Below, piece after piece: positions 54,129-61,968 of a stretch of DNA of 64,000 bases. The position numbers and the translations under genes are program-made. The stretch comes from CAVZTX01 sp963778375 (GTDB lineage Bacteria > Chloroflexota > Ktedonobacteria > Ktedonobacterales > Ktedonobacteraceae). The stretch spans positions 80,458 through 144,457 of the forward strand of contig CAVZTX010000004.1 in assembly GCA_963778375.1 (NCBI GenBank). Reading direction: 5' to 3'. The notes beneath the pieces are model-generated. The model did no database searches, had not been told where the DNA came from, and was given only the letters and a program-made list of their open reading frames with translations. The first letter of the stretch is position 1, and each line of letters opens with the position of its first letter.

Positions 54129-54446
54129 CTACTCTCCTCTATACTCCTCTAACTCCCTCCGCAATTCCTCAAGCTGCCTGTGCAAATGCAGAATGACTTC
54201 GACACCGGCGAGGTTGACGCCGAGGTCGGAGCGCAGTCTGCGGATGCGGCGTAGGAGCAGCAGGTCTTCTTCGCTGTAGCGGGGATCTTCGCCAGCCACG
54301 CTAATACCCTGGATGAATCCCAGAGAGCGCAGGCGACGAATGACCTGCACCTCCACATGACTCTGTTCGGCGGTCTCTTGCTCGCTATAGTGAGCGGCGG
54401 GCTGGCTACTGCGTATGATGATACGGGTATAGGAAGTTTCATTCAT
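54129..54446 (-). CDS. MerR-family heat-shock regulator / chaperone modulator (HspR or CbpM type)
   Basis: A 105-aa protein with a degenerate MerR HTH (HVEVQVIRRLRSLGFIQGISVAGEDPRYSEEDLLLLRRIRRL) and a C-terminal helix (LGVNLAGVEVILHLHRQLEELRREL). The pattern fits HspR repressors and CbpM modulators that sit next to dnaJ/cbpA genes. It begins seven bases after dnaJ and has AGGAGCGTGAGG upstream. It may regulate the grpE-dnaK-dnaJ operon or DnaJ activity. Confidence 0.85.
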   Translation of the reverse strand: MNETSYTRIIIRSSQPAAHYSEQETAEQSHVEVQVIRRLRSLGFIQGISVAGEDPRYSEEDLLLLRRIRRLRSDLGVNLAGVEVILHLHRQLEELRRELEEYRGE

Positions 54447-54453
54447 GGCGACC

Positions 54454-55455
54454 TCACGCTCCTACTTTAGTTGATGAATCAGAATAGCCTATCGAACGAG
54501 CAAAGGCTTCGAAGAGCCTGCGCTGCTCGTCGGTCAGGTGTGCGGGAAGTACCACTGTCACCTCGGCATAGAGATCACCACGCTTGTCCGGCTGCCCTAA
54601 TTGAGGCATACCCTGTCCTCGTAAGCGGAATGAGCGCCCGTTGGCGGTTTCTGCCGGAATGCGCAGCAAGAGCCGACGGCCGTCGGGAGTTGGAATATGC
54701 GCTTCGCCGCCCAGCATTGCTACCGCAAGGGGAACCTCGATATGGGTGTGCAATGTTGTACCTTCTCGCGTGAAGCGTGCATCTGGCACGATATGAACGC
54801 GCAGGTAAAGGTCGCCACGTCCCGCTGTGCCCTGGCCACCTTGCCCAGCGATACGTATGCGCGATCCTTCATCCACACCGGCAGGTATCTTGACTTCCAG
54901 TCGCTTGCTGTTACCATCAGCCTCTGTCAGTTCGAAGACGCGCGTTACTCCCTGATACGCTTCAGCAAGAGTCACCTCTACTGGGGACTCAACATCCTGC
55001 CCTTTCGTTGCAGTTTGGCGTGTGCGTCCTGTGGTATAGGTACGCCCGCCTGCCTGATCGGAGAAACCTGAGCCGAAGTACGTCTCAAAGAAGCTGGAGA
55101 ACGGCGATTGCCCACCAAAGAGGTCGTTCAGGTCTTCCTCGGTCATGGTGCGGTACTGGTAGTTTCCACCACTGAAGCCACCCTCGGCTCCCATTGGGCC
55201 ATAGGCATTTGGGGCGTGTCCATATTGCTGATAGTAGCTGTCCAGTTCGTCGTACTTCTTGCGTTTCTCAGGATCGGATAGCACCTCGTTGGCTTCATTG
55301 ATCTCTTTGAATTTCTCCTCGGATACTTTATCACCTGGATTGACGTCTGGATGGTATTTGCGTGCCAGTTTGCGATAGGTCTGGCGAATTTCTTTTTCAG
55401 TGGCTTTTTTGTCCACTCCGAGAATTTTATAATAATCTTTATAATCAACAGCCAT
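54454..55455 (-). CDS. DnaJ/CbpA-type co-chaperone
   Basis: 333 aa from ATG at 55455 (GGAGAAG upstream); an earlier start at 55512 would run through the hairpin before it. An N-terminal J-domain with HPD (KLARKYHPDVNPG), a Gly/Phe/Tyr-rich linker and two C-terminal substrate-binding beta-domains are present. The zinc-finger domain of classical DnaJ is missing, so it is a class II CbpA-like J protein. It stimulates DnaK ATPase. The gene follows dnaK on the same strand. Confidence 0.93.
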   Translation of the reverse strand: MAVDYKDYYKILGVDKKATEKEIRQTYRKLARKYHPDVNPGDKVSEEKFKEINEANEVLSDPEKRKKYDELDSYYQQYGHAPNAYGPMGAEGGFSGGNYQYRTMTEEDLNDLFGGQSPFSSFFETYFGSGFSDQAGGRTYTTGRTRQTATKGQDVESPVEVTLAEAYQGVTRVFELTEADGNSKRLEVKIPAGVDEGSRIRIAGQGGQGTAGRGDLYLRVHIVPDARFTREGTTLHTHIEVPLAVAMLGGEAHIPTPDGRRLLLRIPAETANGRSFRLRGQGMPQLGQPDKRGDLYAEVTVVLPAHLTDEQRRLFEAFARSIGYSDSSTKVGA

Positions 55456-55491
55456 AGGGCTTCTCCACTCAGTGATTTCTATACTAAATAG

Positions 55492-55523
55492 TTGGGTGCT
55501 AGATTTATTCATCTAGCACCCAA
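55492..55523. terminator. Perfect 13-bp hairpin between dnaK and dnaJ
   Basis: TTGGGTGCTAGAT (55492-55504) and ATCTAGCACCCAA (55511-55523) pair exactly around a 6-nt loop. No U-tract follows on the minus strand, so it may be a weak terminator or processing site that lowers dnaJ relative to dnaK. Confidence 0.55.
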
Positions 55524-55540
55524 CATTCTACAACACGATC

Positions 55541-57439
55541 TTAGACTTCGCGGTATTCGCCTTCGACGGTACCGGAATCGTTGCCAGTTGAATAATCCGG
55601 ACCTTGAGGACCAGTGCCGTTGCTCGAGGCAGCTCCAGCCTGGCTGTAGATGTCCTGGCCGACCCGCTGCATCGTGCTCTCAAGATCGTCGGCTGCGCTG
55701 CGAACTCGCGGCATATCGTTGCTGGAGAGCGCATCACGCACAGCTTTGATCTTATCCTCTACGTCGCTGCGGACAGTAGGTGAGACTTTGTCGCCGATAT
55801 CCTTTAGCGTGCGCTCGGATTGGTAGACCATGCTATCGGCACGGTTGCGCAGTTCGATCTCTTCCTTGCGCTGTTGGTCTTCCTGAGCATGCATTTCAGC
55901 ATCACGTACCATGCGATCAACTTCATCCTTGGAAAGACCGCTGGAAGCTGTGATCGTAATCTTTTGCTCGCGACCGGTTGCCTTGTCACGAGCGGTAACG
56001 CTCAGTATGCCGTTAGCGTCGATATCGAAGGTGACCTCGATCTGAGGAATGCCACGTGGAGCCGGGGCAATACCTTCGAGGCGGAAGTGACCGAGGCTCT
56101 TGTTGTCTCGCGCCAGTTCACGCTCACCCTGCAATACGTGGATCTCCACGGCAGGCTGACTATCTTCCGCGGTGCTAAAGACTTCGCTCTTGCGTGTCGG
56201 GATAGTCGTGTTGCGCTCAATCAGCCGGGTCATTACGCCACCAAGAGTCTCAACACCCAGTGAAAGCGGCGTGACATCGAGCAAGAGTACGTCTTTGACC
56301 TCGCCCTTGAGGACACCGGCCTGGATGGCTGCACCAATGGCAACCACTTCGTCAGGGTTGACACCCTTGTGAGGCTCTTTGCCAAAGATCTTGCGCACCA
56401 GGTCAATCACCGCAGGCATGCGGGTTTGTCCACCAACCAGCACAACCTCATTGACATCGGTCGCACGAATGTCGGCATCTTGTAGTGCCTTCATGACCGG
56501 GCCGCGCGTGCGTTCGATCAAATCGGCCACCAACTGCTCCAGTTTGGCGCGAGTCAGGGTGATTACCAGATGTTTTGGACCGTTGGCATCCGCGCTAATA
56601 AAGGGCAGGTTGATCTCCGTCTGCATGGACGAGGATAGTTCGATCTTGGCTCGCTCTGCCGCTTCCTTCAAGCGCTGCAAGGCCATGCGATCTTGTCGGA
56701 GGTCGATACCCTGCTCCTTGCGGAACTCGTCGGCCAGCCAATCGATAATGCGCTGATCGAAATCATCTCCACCGAGGTGGGTATCGCCATTGGTCGACTT
56801 GACCTCAAAGACGCCTTCACCCAACTGCAAAATGGAGATGTCGAAGGTTCCACCACCAAGGTCATAGACGGCGATCGTTTCGTCCTTCTTCTTGTCCAGA
56901 CCATACGCCAGTGAGGCAGCGGTCGGCTCGTTGATAATGCGCAGAACCTCTAATCCGGCAATTTTACCTGCATCTTTGGTTGCCTGGCGCTGTGTATCAT
57001 TAAAGTAAGCAGGAACGGTGATGACTGCTTGAGTGACTTTCTCACCCAGTTTTGCTTCCGCATCGGCCTTCAGCTTTTGCAGGATCATTGCCGAAATTTC
57101 GGGCGGACTGTATTCACGTCCACCAAGCACTACGCGCGCATCACCATTTGCGGCACGCGTGATCTTGTAGGGAACGGTCTTGATTGTACGTTGTACCTCG
57201 GGATCATCGAATTTGCGACCCATGAGGCGCTTAATCGAAAAGATGGTATTCTCGGGATTGGTCACCGCTTGCCGTTTGGCAACCTGGCCGACCAAGCGCT
57301 CACCACTTTTCGTGATCGCAACGACCGAGGGAGTCAGCCGCGATCCTTCGCTGTTCTCCAGAACAGTCGGCTCACCGGCCTCAATGACGGCCACGACGGA
57401 GTTCGTCGTTCCAAGGTCAATACCTATTACTTTAGCCAT
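55541..57439 (-). CDS. dnaK: Chaperone DnaK (Hsp70)
   Basis: A 632-aa Hsp70. It starts MAKVIGIDLGTTNS and keeps the ATPase signatures DLGGGTFDISIL and VGGQTRMPAV, the linker (VLLLDVTPLSLGVET) and the substrate-binding domain. The C-terminal tail ends in a Gly/Ser-rich stretch and EGEYREV in place of the EEVD-like tail of other forms. AAGGAG precedes ATG. It works with GrpE and the downstream DnaJ. Confidence 0.98.
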   Translation of the reverse strand: MAKVIGIDLGTTNSVVAVIEAGEPTVLENSEGSRLTPSVVAITKSGERLVGQVAKRQAVTNPENTIFSIKRLMGRKFDDPEVQRTIKTVPYKITRAANGDARVVLGGREYSPPEISAMILQKLKADAEAKLGEKVTQAVITVPAYFNDTQRQATKDAGKIAGLEVLRIINEPTAASLAYGLDKKKDETIAVYDLGGGTFDISILQLGEGVFEVKSTNGDTHLGGDDFDQRIIDWLADEFRKEQGIDLRQDRMALQRLKEAAERAKIELSSSMQTEINLPFISADANGPKHLVITLTRAKLEQLVADLIERTRGPVMKALQDADIRATDVNEVVLVGGQTRMPAVIDLVRKIFGKEPHKGVNPDEVVAIGAAIQAGVLKGEVKDVLLLDVTPLSLGVETLGGVMTRLIERNTTIPTRKSEVFSTAEDSQPAVEIHVLQGERELARDNKSLGHFRLEGIAPAPRGIPQIEVTFDIDANGILSVTARDKATGREQKITITASSGLSKDEVDRMVRDAEMHAQEDQQRKEEIELRNRADSMVYQSERTLKDIGDKVSPTVRSDVEDKIKAVRDALSSNDMPRVRSAADDLESTMQRVGQDIYSQAGAASSNGTGPQGPDYSTGNDSGTVEGEYREV

Positions 57440-57557
57440 TACTTCATCTCCTTAATAAAGGGATTGTTGGAACATCACAGTGAATTAAGACGATTACCAC
57501 CATCCGGCTCAGGCACGATAAATCGGGTCCCTACTTTCACTGTGATAGTGTGTTCAG

Positions 57558-57586
57558 ATTTTGTCATATCTAACAACTTCTGTCAA
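57558..57586 (-). promoter_or_regulatory. Possible internal promoter of dnaK
   Basis: On the minus strand TTGACA (57581-57586) is 17 bases from CAAAAT (57558-57563) in the grpE-dnaK gap. The -10 is weak. A short A/T-rich hairpin (AAATATC / GATATTT) just upstream could end grpE transcripts. Confidence 0.4.
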
Positions 57587-57619
57587 TTAATATAACAAAT
57601 ATCGTTAGATATTTATTTC

Positions 57620-58180
57620 TTAGCGAGTATTCGCTGTATGTGGGGAGCGGGCGACAATGACTTGCGCCGGGCGAATAACCCGCTCGCCAATGCTGTAACC
57701 TGGTCGCGTCACGTGTAGAATGGTTCCTTCTGGTACGTTTGAGCGCGCTTCGGTGGATAATGCCTCGTGCCAGCGAGGATCGAACTGATCGCCAGGCCTC
57801 CCAATCTGCTTCACTCCTAGTTGCTCTAGAGTAGCCGTAAGCCTTTTAGCAACGAGCAGGATACCTTGAACCCAGGAGTTATTGGCAAGCTCCGGTGGCA
57901 CTGCTTGTAGTGCTCTACCAAGATCATCGAGCACCGGCAAAATCTGGTCGAGTACGGCTATTTGTGCTGTAGTGCGCCCTTCATTCTGCTCCTGGCTCGT
58001 GCGACGCCGATAGTTGATGAAGTCGGCCTGCGTTCGACGCAACATGTCCAGGTACTCTTCGGTTTTGAGTTGCTCAGCTTCAAGCTTTTGTTTCAACTCA
58101 GTCACTGATTGAGCAGCATTCGGCGGCTCAGCTACTCCCTGGGTACTCGTTGTATCGCGCTCCTGCGCTTCATATTGCAT
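57620..58180 (-). CDS. grpE: Nucleotide exchange factor GrpE
   Basis: 186 aa from ATG 58180, preceded by GGAAAGGAAC. An N-terminal coiled coil (VTELKQKLEAEQLKTEEYLDMLRR) leads to the conserved QADFINYRRR, VLDDLGRAL and a C-terminal beta-wing (PGDQFDPRWHEAL, PGYSIGERVIRPAQVIVA). It releases ADP from DnaK. The gene is first of the heat-shock operon. Confidence 0.95.
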   Translation of the reverse strand: MQYEAQERDTTSTQGVAEPPNAAQSVTELKQKLEAEQLKTEEYLDMLRRTQADFINYRRRTSQEQNEGRTTAQIAVLDQILPVLDDLGRALQAVPPELANNSWVQGILLVAKRLTATLEQLGVKQIGRPGDQFDPRWHEALSTEARSNVPEGTILHVTRPGYSIGERVIRPAQVIVARSPHTANTR

Positions 58181-58269
58181 GATATAGTTCCTTTCCCGTA
58201 GTTTCACAGCCGACCGGCTGCGATTATCCCATCCACTTATATCCCATCCTTGTGATTACTTCCACATAT

Positions 58270-58298
58270 ATCATATTTCATTTAACATATTTTGTCAA
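58270..58298 (-). promoter_or_regulatory. Promoter of the grpE-dnaK operon
   Basis: On the minus strand TTGACA (58293-58298) is followed after 17 bases by TATGAT (58270-58275). The segment ACTTGACAAAA is shared with the promoter of the MerR gene at 58877-58905. No CIRCE or HAIR repeat was recognised. Confidence 0.6.
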
Positions 58299-58428
58299 GT
58301 AAAGTAACGATTTCTAACACATCTCTAACAATTGAAGTAAAGAAATGCAATGCTCAGAGGATGAAACGAAGTAGGTGAGGACCCATTCTAGCTGGATTCA
58401 CCAGCATGTTTATTGCGTTGCTGCCGCG

Positions 58429-58785
58429 CTAGCCTTCCTGGCCTCTTTCCTGCTGAATACGCACTAGCGTCTCACGCACTTCCCTGACTTCCTGTTCAAG
58501 AACGAGAACGTGCCTGCGAATCTGGATAATATGGCGGATACCGACGGCATTCACGCCTTGATCGGATAGTTCGGCAATCTCCTCGAGGATCGCCACGTCT
58601 TGATCTGAATAGAGACGGTTTTTTCCGGCCTGGCGTGCCGGTTCCAGCAGTCCGGCCTCTTCAAAGCGTCGAAGCATTTGAGGGGGTAGTCCTAAGAGTT
58701 GAGAGACAATACCGATGGTATATTTGGGCATGCTTGCATTGTCCCCACTCGCCTTCTGCATCTCAGGTCTTGTTCGCCTCTTCAT
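58429..58785 (-). CDS. MerR-family transcriptional regulator (HspR-like)
   Basis: ATG at 58785 is chosen (GAAAGGAAG upstream); longer readings from 59028 run into the opposite gene and are not supported. The 118-aa protein has a MerR HTH (YTIGIVSQLLGLPPQMLRRFEEAGLLEPAR...NRLYSDQDVAILEEI) and a long C-terminal helix (LVLEQEVREVRETLVRIQQE). HspR-type repressors have this size. It sits between grpE and an oppositely oriented membrane gene and may control the heat-shock operon. Confidence 0.88.
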   Translation of the reverse strand: MKRRTRPEMQKASGDNASMPKYTIGIVSQLLGLPPQMLRRFEEAGLLEPARQAGKNRLYSDQDVAILEEIAELSDQGVNAVGIRHIIQIRRHVLVLEQEVREVRETLVRIQQERGQEG

Positions 58786-58876
58786 AGAGATAACACTTCC
58801 TTTCTTTTGACCTGTCTTGCAAGCACACAAGAATGTTCCTAACAAAATATAATGAGTAATAAGGTTTTCCACGTTA

Positions 58877-58905
58877 AGGATACGATATCTTACAATTTTT
58901 GTCAA
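58877..58905 (-). promoter_or_regulatory. Promoter of the MerR gene
   Basis: On the minus strand TTGACA (58900-58905) and TATCCT (58877-58882) are 17 bases apart. TTGTC and GACAA flank it as a short inverted repeat (TTGTC at 58899-58903, GACAA at 58913-58917), a possible operator. Confidence 0.55.
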
Positions 58906-58962
58906 GTGATGCGACAAGTTAAACGAGATTATATCCAAGTAATGCGGAAAGTGAGAAGAACT

Positions 58963-60519
58963 ATGGAGAAAGATAGGCCCATACAGACTCAACATAACGC
59001 GGATAAGATAGTTCCAGGCAATCGTCATCTGGATGATCAGGAGCCAGCAATCGTTGAAGAATTCGTCGATATCCTGGATGAGATGACTACTATCGTGCGT
59101 GGTCTGATTACACGTGGGCGGCTTCCCTGGCTTTTACAGCATCATAAACGTTCGGTTGTCCTCGCAGTTTTCAGCTTTATCAGTGGCTGTATTAGCATTG
59201 GATTGATGACTGTGATTGCCGTGCTGACGCATTCACCCTTTATTTTTCCTTCGCTTGGTCCCACAGCCTTTCTCTTTTTCTACAGGCCTAGCGCACCTGC
59301 CGCCTCTCCACGCAATGCTATTATAGGTCATGCTATTGGAGCAAGCGTTGGTTACCTGTGCCTCATAGTAACAAACTTAACTGCGGCTGGCCCGGCGCTG
59401 AGCGGAGGTTTGACATGGGCACGCATTATTGCAGCCGCACTTTCATTGGGATTGACTGCTGGATTAATGGTGCTGTTTCGTGTACCACATCCGCCAGCAG
59501 GGGCAACAACGCTGATTGTCTCACTTGGTATACTGACGCAGCCCTGGCAATTGCTCTTGCTGATGGTTGCCGTTGGACTGTTGACATTGCAGGCTATCGT
59601 TATCAATCGTCTGGCGGGTATTCCTTATCCGCTGTGGAGTCCACCCCGTGTGCGAGTCAGCGACAGACAGTGGGTTGAACGTACAACGGGGCAGCAGCAG
59701 AAAAAATGGAGCAAGAGCGGAGAGACTTTCAATGTGTCCCCACTCGTTCCAGAAGCTCGCCCAATAGCTCTGGAAGCCGCGCGTGTGTATCTAGAGCATA
59801 CGCGGCCCTGGTTTATCGGTTTGCTTATCCATGGCTCGGCGCTCAAAGGAGGTGTTATACCGGGTTGTAGTGATATTGATTTTAAATTGTATCTGAAAGA
59901 CTCAGCCTTTGAATCTGGCGGTAACCTTCCGCTCGACCTTTCCCTGGCAATTCACAGGGATTTGTGCAGGATTAATCCCGCACCTTTTCAGTACATCCAG
60001 TGCTTTGCATTGCCGGAACATCTGAAAGAAGATGAGAAGCGAGACATGCTTCCAATACCAGGGACCTACCACATGCTCCTTGGAACATTGCCTGTTCCCG
60101 AAGCCACACCTGAGCAGGTACGCGAGAAGGCCGCGAGATTTTTCCAAGAGTTACAGCCAAGGCTCTTTGATATTACGAATGATCTGCTTCATCACGGTGG
60201 TGGTCGGCTGGCCAGGGACGTGAGGTTGCTCTGCACTATAGTATGGCCCACGCTCTACAATGTGCTGACATTGCAGGCAGATGACCCACTGGAGGTGTGG
60301 AAACTGCCCAAGGAAGCCGCGATCGCTTTACTGCCCGAAGACGAGTCGCCTGGGAAGGAGATTCGCGTATTCTACGAACGTGTGCAAGCGTATTATCTCA
60401 GAGAGCCATCAATTGAAACAGCTTTAGGGGTTATTGAGCAGGGGGTGCGCTTTCTTGAGGCGGCGAGATTTTGGTATGAGATTACGTTGGGTCAGGGAGA
60501 GCGTGATAAGGATGAGTGA
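58963..60519 (+). CDS. HPP membrane protein fused to a nucleotidyltransferase-fold domain
   Basis: 518 aa from ATG 58963. Residues 50-215 form an HPP domain with four membrane helices and the marks SPFIFPSLGPTAFLFF and RVPHPPAGATTL. From about residue 265 the protein continues as a soluble domain with the polymerase-beta-type nucleotidyltransferase motif HGSALKGG (near 290) followed by CSDIDFKLYL (near 303), giving the GS-x9-D-x-D pattern. HPP proteins are linked to nitrite or small-anion transport and are usually joined to CBS domains. The NTase join is unusual and could modify a nucleotide or RNA at the membrane. Confidence 0.8.
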   Translation: MEKDRPIQTQHNADKIVPGNRHLDDQEPAIVEEFVDILDEMTTIVRGLITRGRLPWLLQHHKRSVVLAVFSFISGCISIGLMTVIAVLTHSPFIFPSLGPTAFLFFYRPSAPAASPRNAIIGHAIGASVGYLCLIVTNLTAAGPALSGGLTWARIIAAALSLGLTAGLMVLFRVPHPPAGATTLIVSLGILTQPWQLLLLMVAVGLLTLQAIVINRLAGIPYPLWSPPRVRVSDRQWVERTTGQQQKKWSKSGETFNVSPLVPEARPIALEAARVYLEHTRPWFIGLLIHGSALKGGVIPGCSDIDFKLYLKDSAFESGGNLPLDLSLAIHRDLCRINPAPFQYIQCFALPEHLKEDEKRDMLPIPGTYHMLLGTLPVPEATPEQVREKAARFFQELQPRLFDITNDLLHHGGGRLARDVRLLCTIVWPTLYNVLTLQADDPLEVWKLPKEAAIALLPEDESPGKEIRVFYERVQAYYLREPSIETALGVIEQGVRFLEAARFWYEITLGQGERDKDE

Positions 60520-60543
60520 ATTTGGGGCTGGTGGCATTTCACC

Positions 60544-60566
60544 AAGAATGGAGGGTCTCCATTCTT
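60544..60566. terminator. Perfect 10-bp hairpin after the HPP fusion gene
   Basis: AAGAATGGAG (60544-60553) pairs with CTCCATTCTT (60557-60566) around a 3-nt loop, 24 bases after the stop codon. Confidence 0.6.
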
Positions 60567-60714
60567 TAAGGGGGTTGGTCGGGAAGTCGTAATCGAGAAA
60601 GCACTCAATACAGTGTTATGTAGACACTTCTTGAGATTAAGAACGCAATAACATGTCTATTTCGTTTCATCAATCTATTTAGCAGTTTGCGAGTAAGCAT
60701 ACTGCTGCCTCTTA

Positions 60715-61968
60715 CTATTCATCCGAATACTCGAGCAAATCCTTGTATCGTTCGTTCAGGTATGCAATAGAACATGCCTCGGTATCTGGATATCTGTTCT
60801 CAATAGACCTGAACAGATGAAGAAGTTGATCAGATACATATTCATTCTTAAGGAATTTTGATCGTTCAATGGCACCACTACTGTAACAAGTAGCATAAAG
60901 GCTGATCCATGCAGCTTTAGTTTCTGTTTGAAATGATTGGCTACGAGCAAATATTTCTTCTATGAACTCCGTTGCACGGAAGCTTCCATTCAGCTGCGAA
61001 TTATCTCTAAACGCATCAATAATGCCCACCATTTGTTCTGTTGTCAAGGAAGGAATAACTGGAAAAAGAAGCATATTGGTTGTCCTCTTTGCTTCTGCAT
61101 AATTCCCGCTCTCTGCAAAACGTCGGATCGCCTCCTCAATGTAGTCAGGGTGCATATCCAGATTTAAGAGCTGAGCAAAAGTCTCAAGAGAGAGCTCCGG
61201 TAGACGCTTACGAGCGCTTTCTCTTAGGGAAGGGATATATAGCGCATCCTGAATAGCAAGAGACACTTGATCCAAAGGGCTAGATTGGATGAAACGCAAG
61301 ACATCACCTCGTCCTGGATCGCCCAAAGTCTCCCATGCCAGAGAAAAGCTACGAACAAAGTGTATTACATATGGCCAGTTCATGGGAGGAACACGCAGCA
61401 ATGACCGTGGAACTTCAGAACGAAGTGCTTGTTCGCCTTCTCCTGGATACATCTGTAATACTGCCTGTAAGGCTGCTAACTGCCGATTACGTTCCTCTGG
61501 AGGACGCAGCGGTGCATGTGTTAAAAGGTCTCGGGTAAGACCATTTACTACTTCTTTAACCAATACGGGGCGGGCCCGAAGTAGAGGACCATGTTTGAAA
61601 TGCTCGACTACTGCAAGCTGATCCGTCGGAAAATATGGAGACTCAATTTCATCAAAAATTCTCGTCTTTGCTGCTTTTCCCTGAATAGGTGGATGTTGGA
61701 AGAGGCAGGCAGCTGCATTTCTAATATGGTAGCGAGCAAGTTCTGCTGTGGGCTGAAAAGGTTCTTCAGGTGAATGCATTGATGGGTGTGCACAGCGATT
61801 TCGGTCTTCATACAGGCGTTTGAGGTCATCGTATTCGAGTGGAGACAGAAGCTCAAACTGGGTTTTTGCTTTCTCAAGAATGTTGCGTTCAAAATCCTGA
61901 GAATCCTTCACCTTCTGGCTTGCACAGATTTGCTCTAGTTTTGTCAATAGTTGGTGGGCATTAAGATC
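60715..61968 (-). pseudogene. HEPN-like gene, 3' part cut off by an insertion sequence
   Basis: A frame open from the IS boundary encodes about 410 residues. Near its start lies RNRCAH, the R-N-x3-H motif of HEPN ribonucleases, within a helical region (DDLKRLYEDRNRCAHPS). The rest is helical repeat-like sequence of unknown type. Removing the 1421-bp IS and one copy of its 5-bp duplication joins this frame exactly to the 63390-63586 segment, giving 482 codons. Translation from the TTG at 61947 could still give a truncated protein. Confidence 0.75.

Noticed and set aside
58786..59028. N-terminal extension of the minus-strand MerR protein to 59028
   Set aside because: It would overlap the HPP fusion gene and its own promoter; the ATG at 58785 has a good ribosome site.
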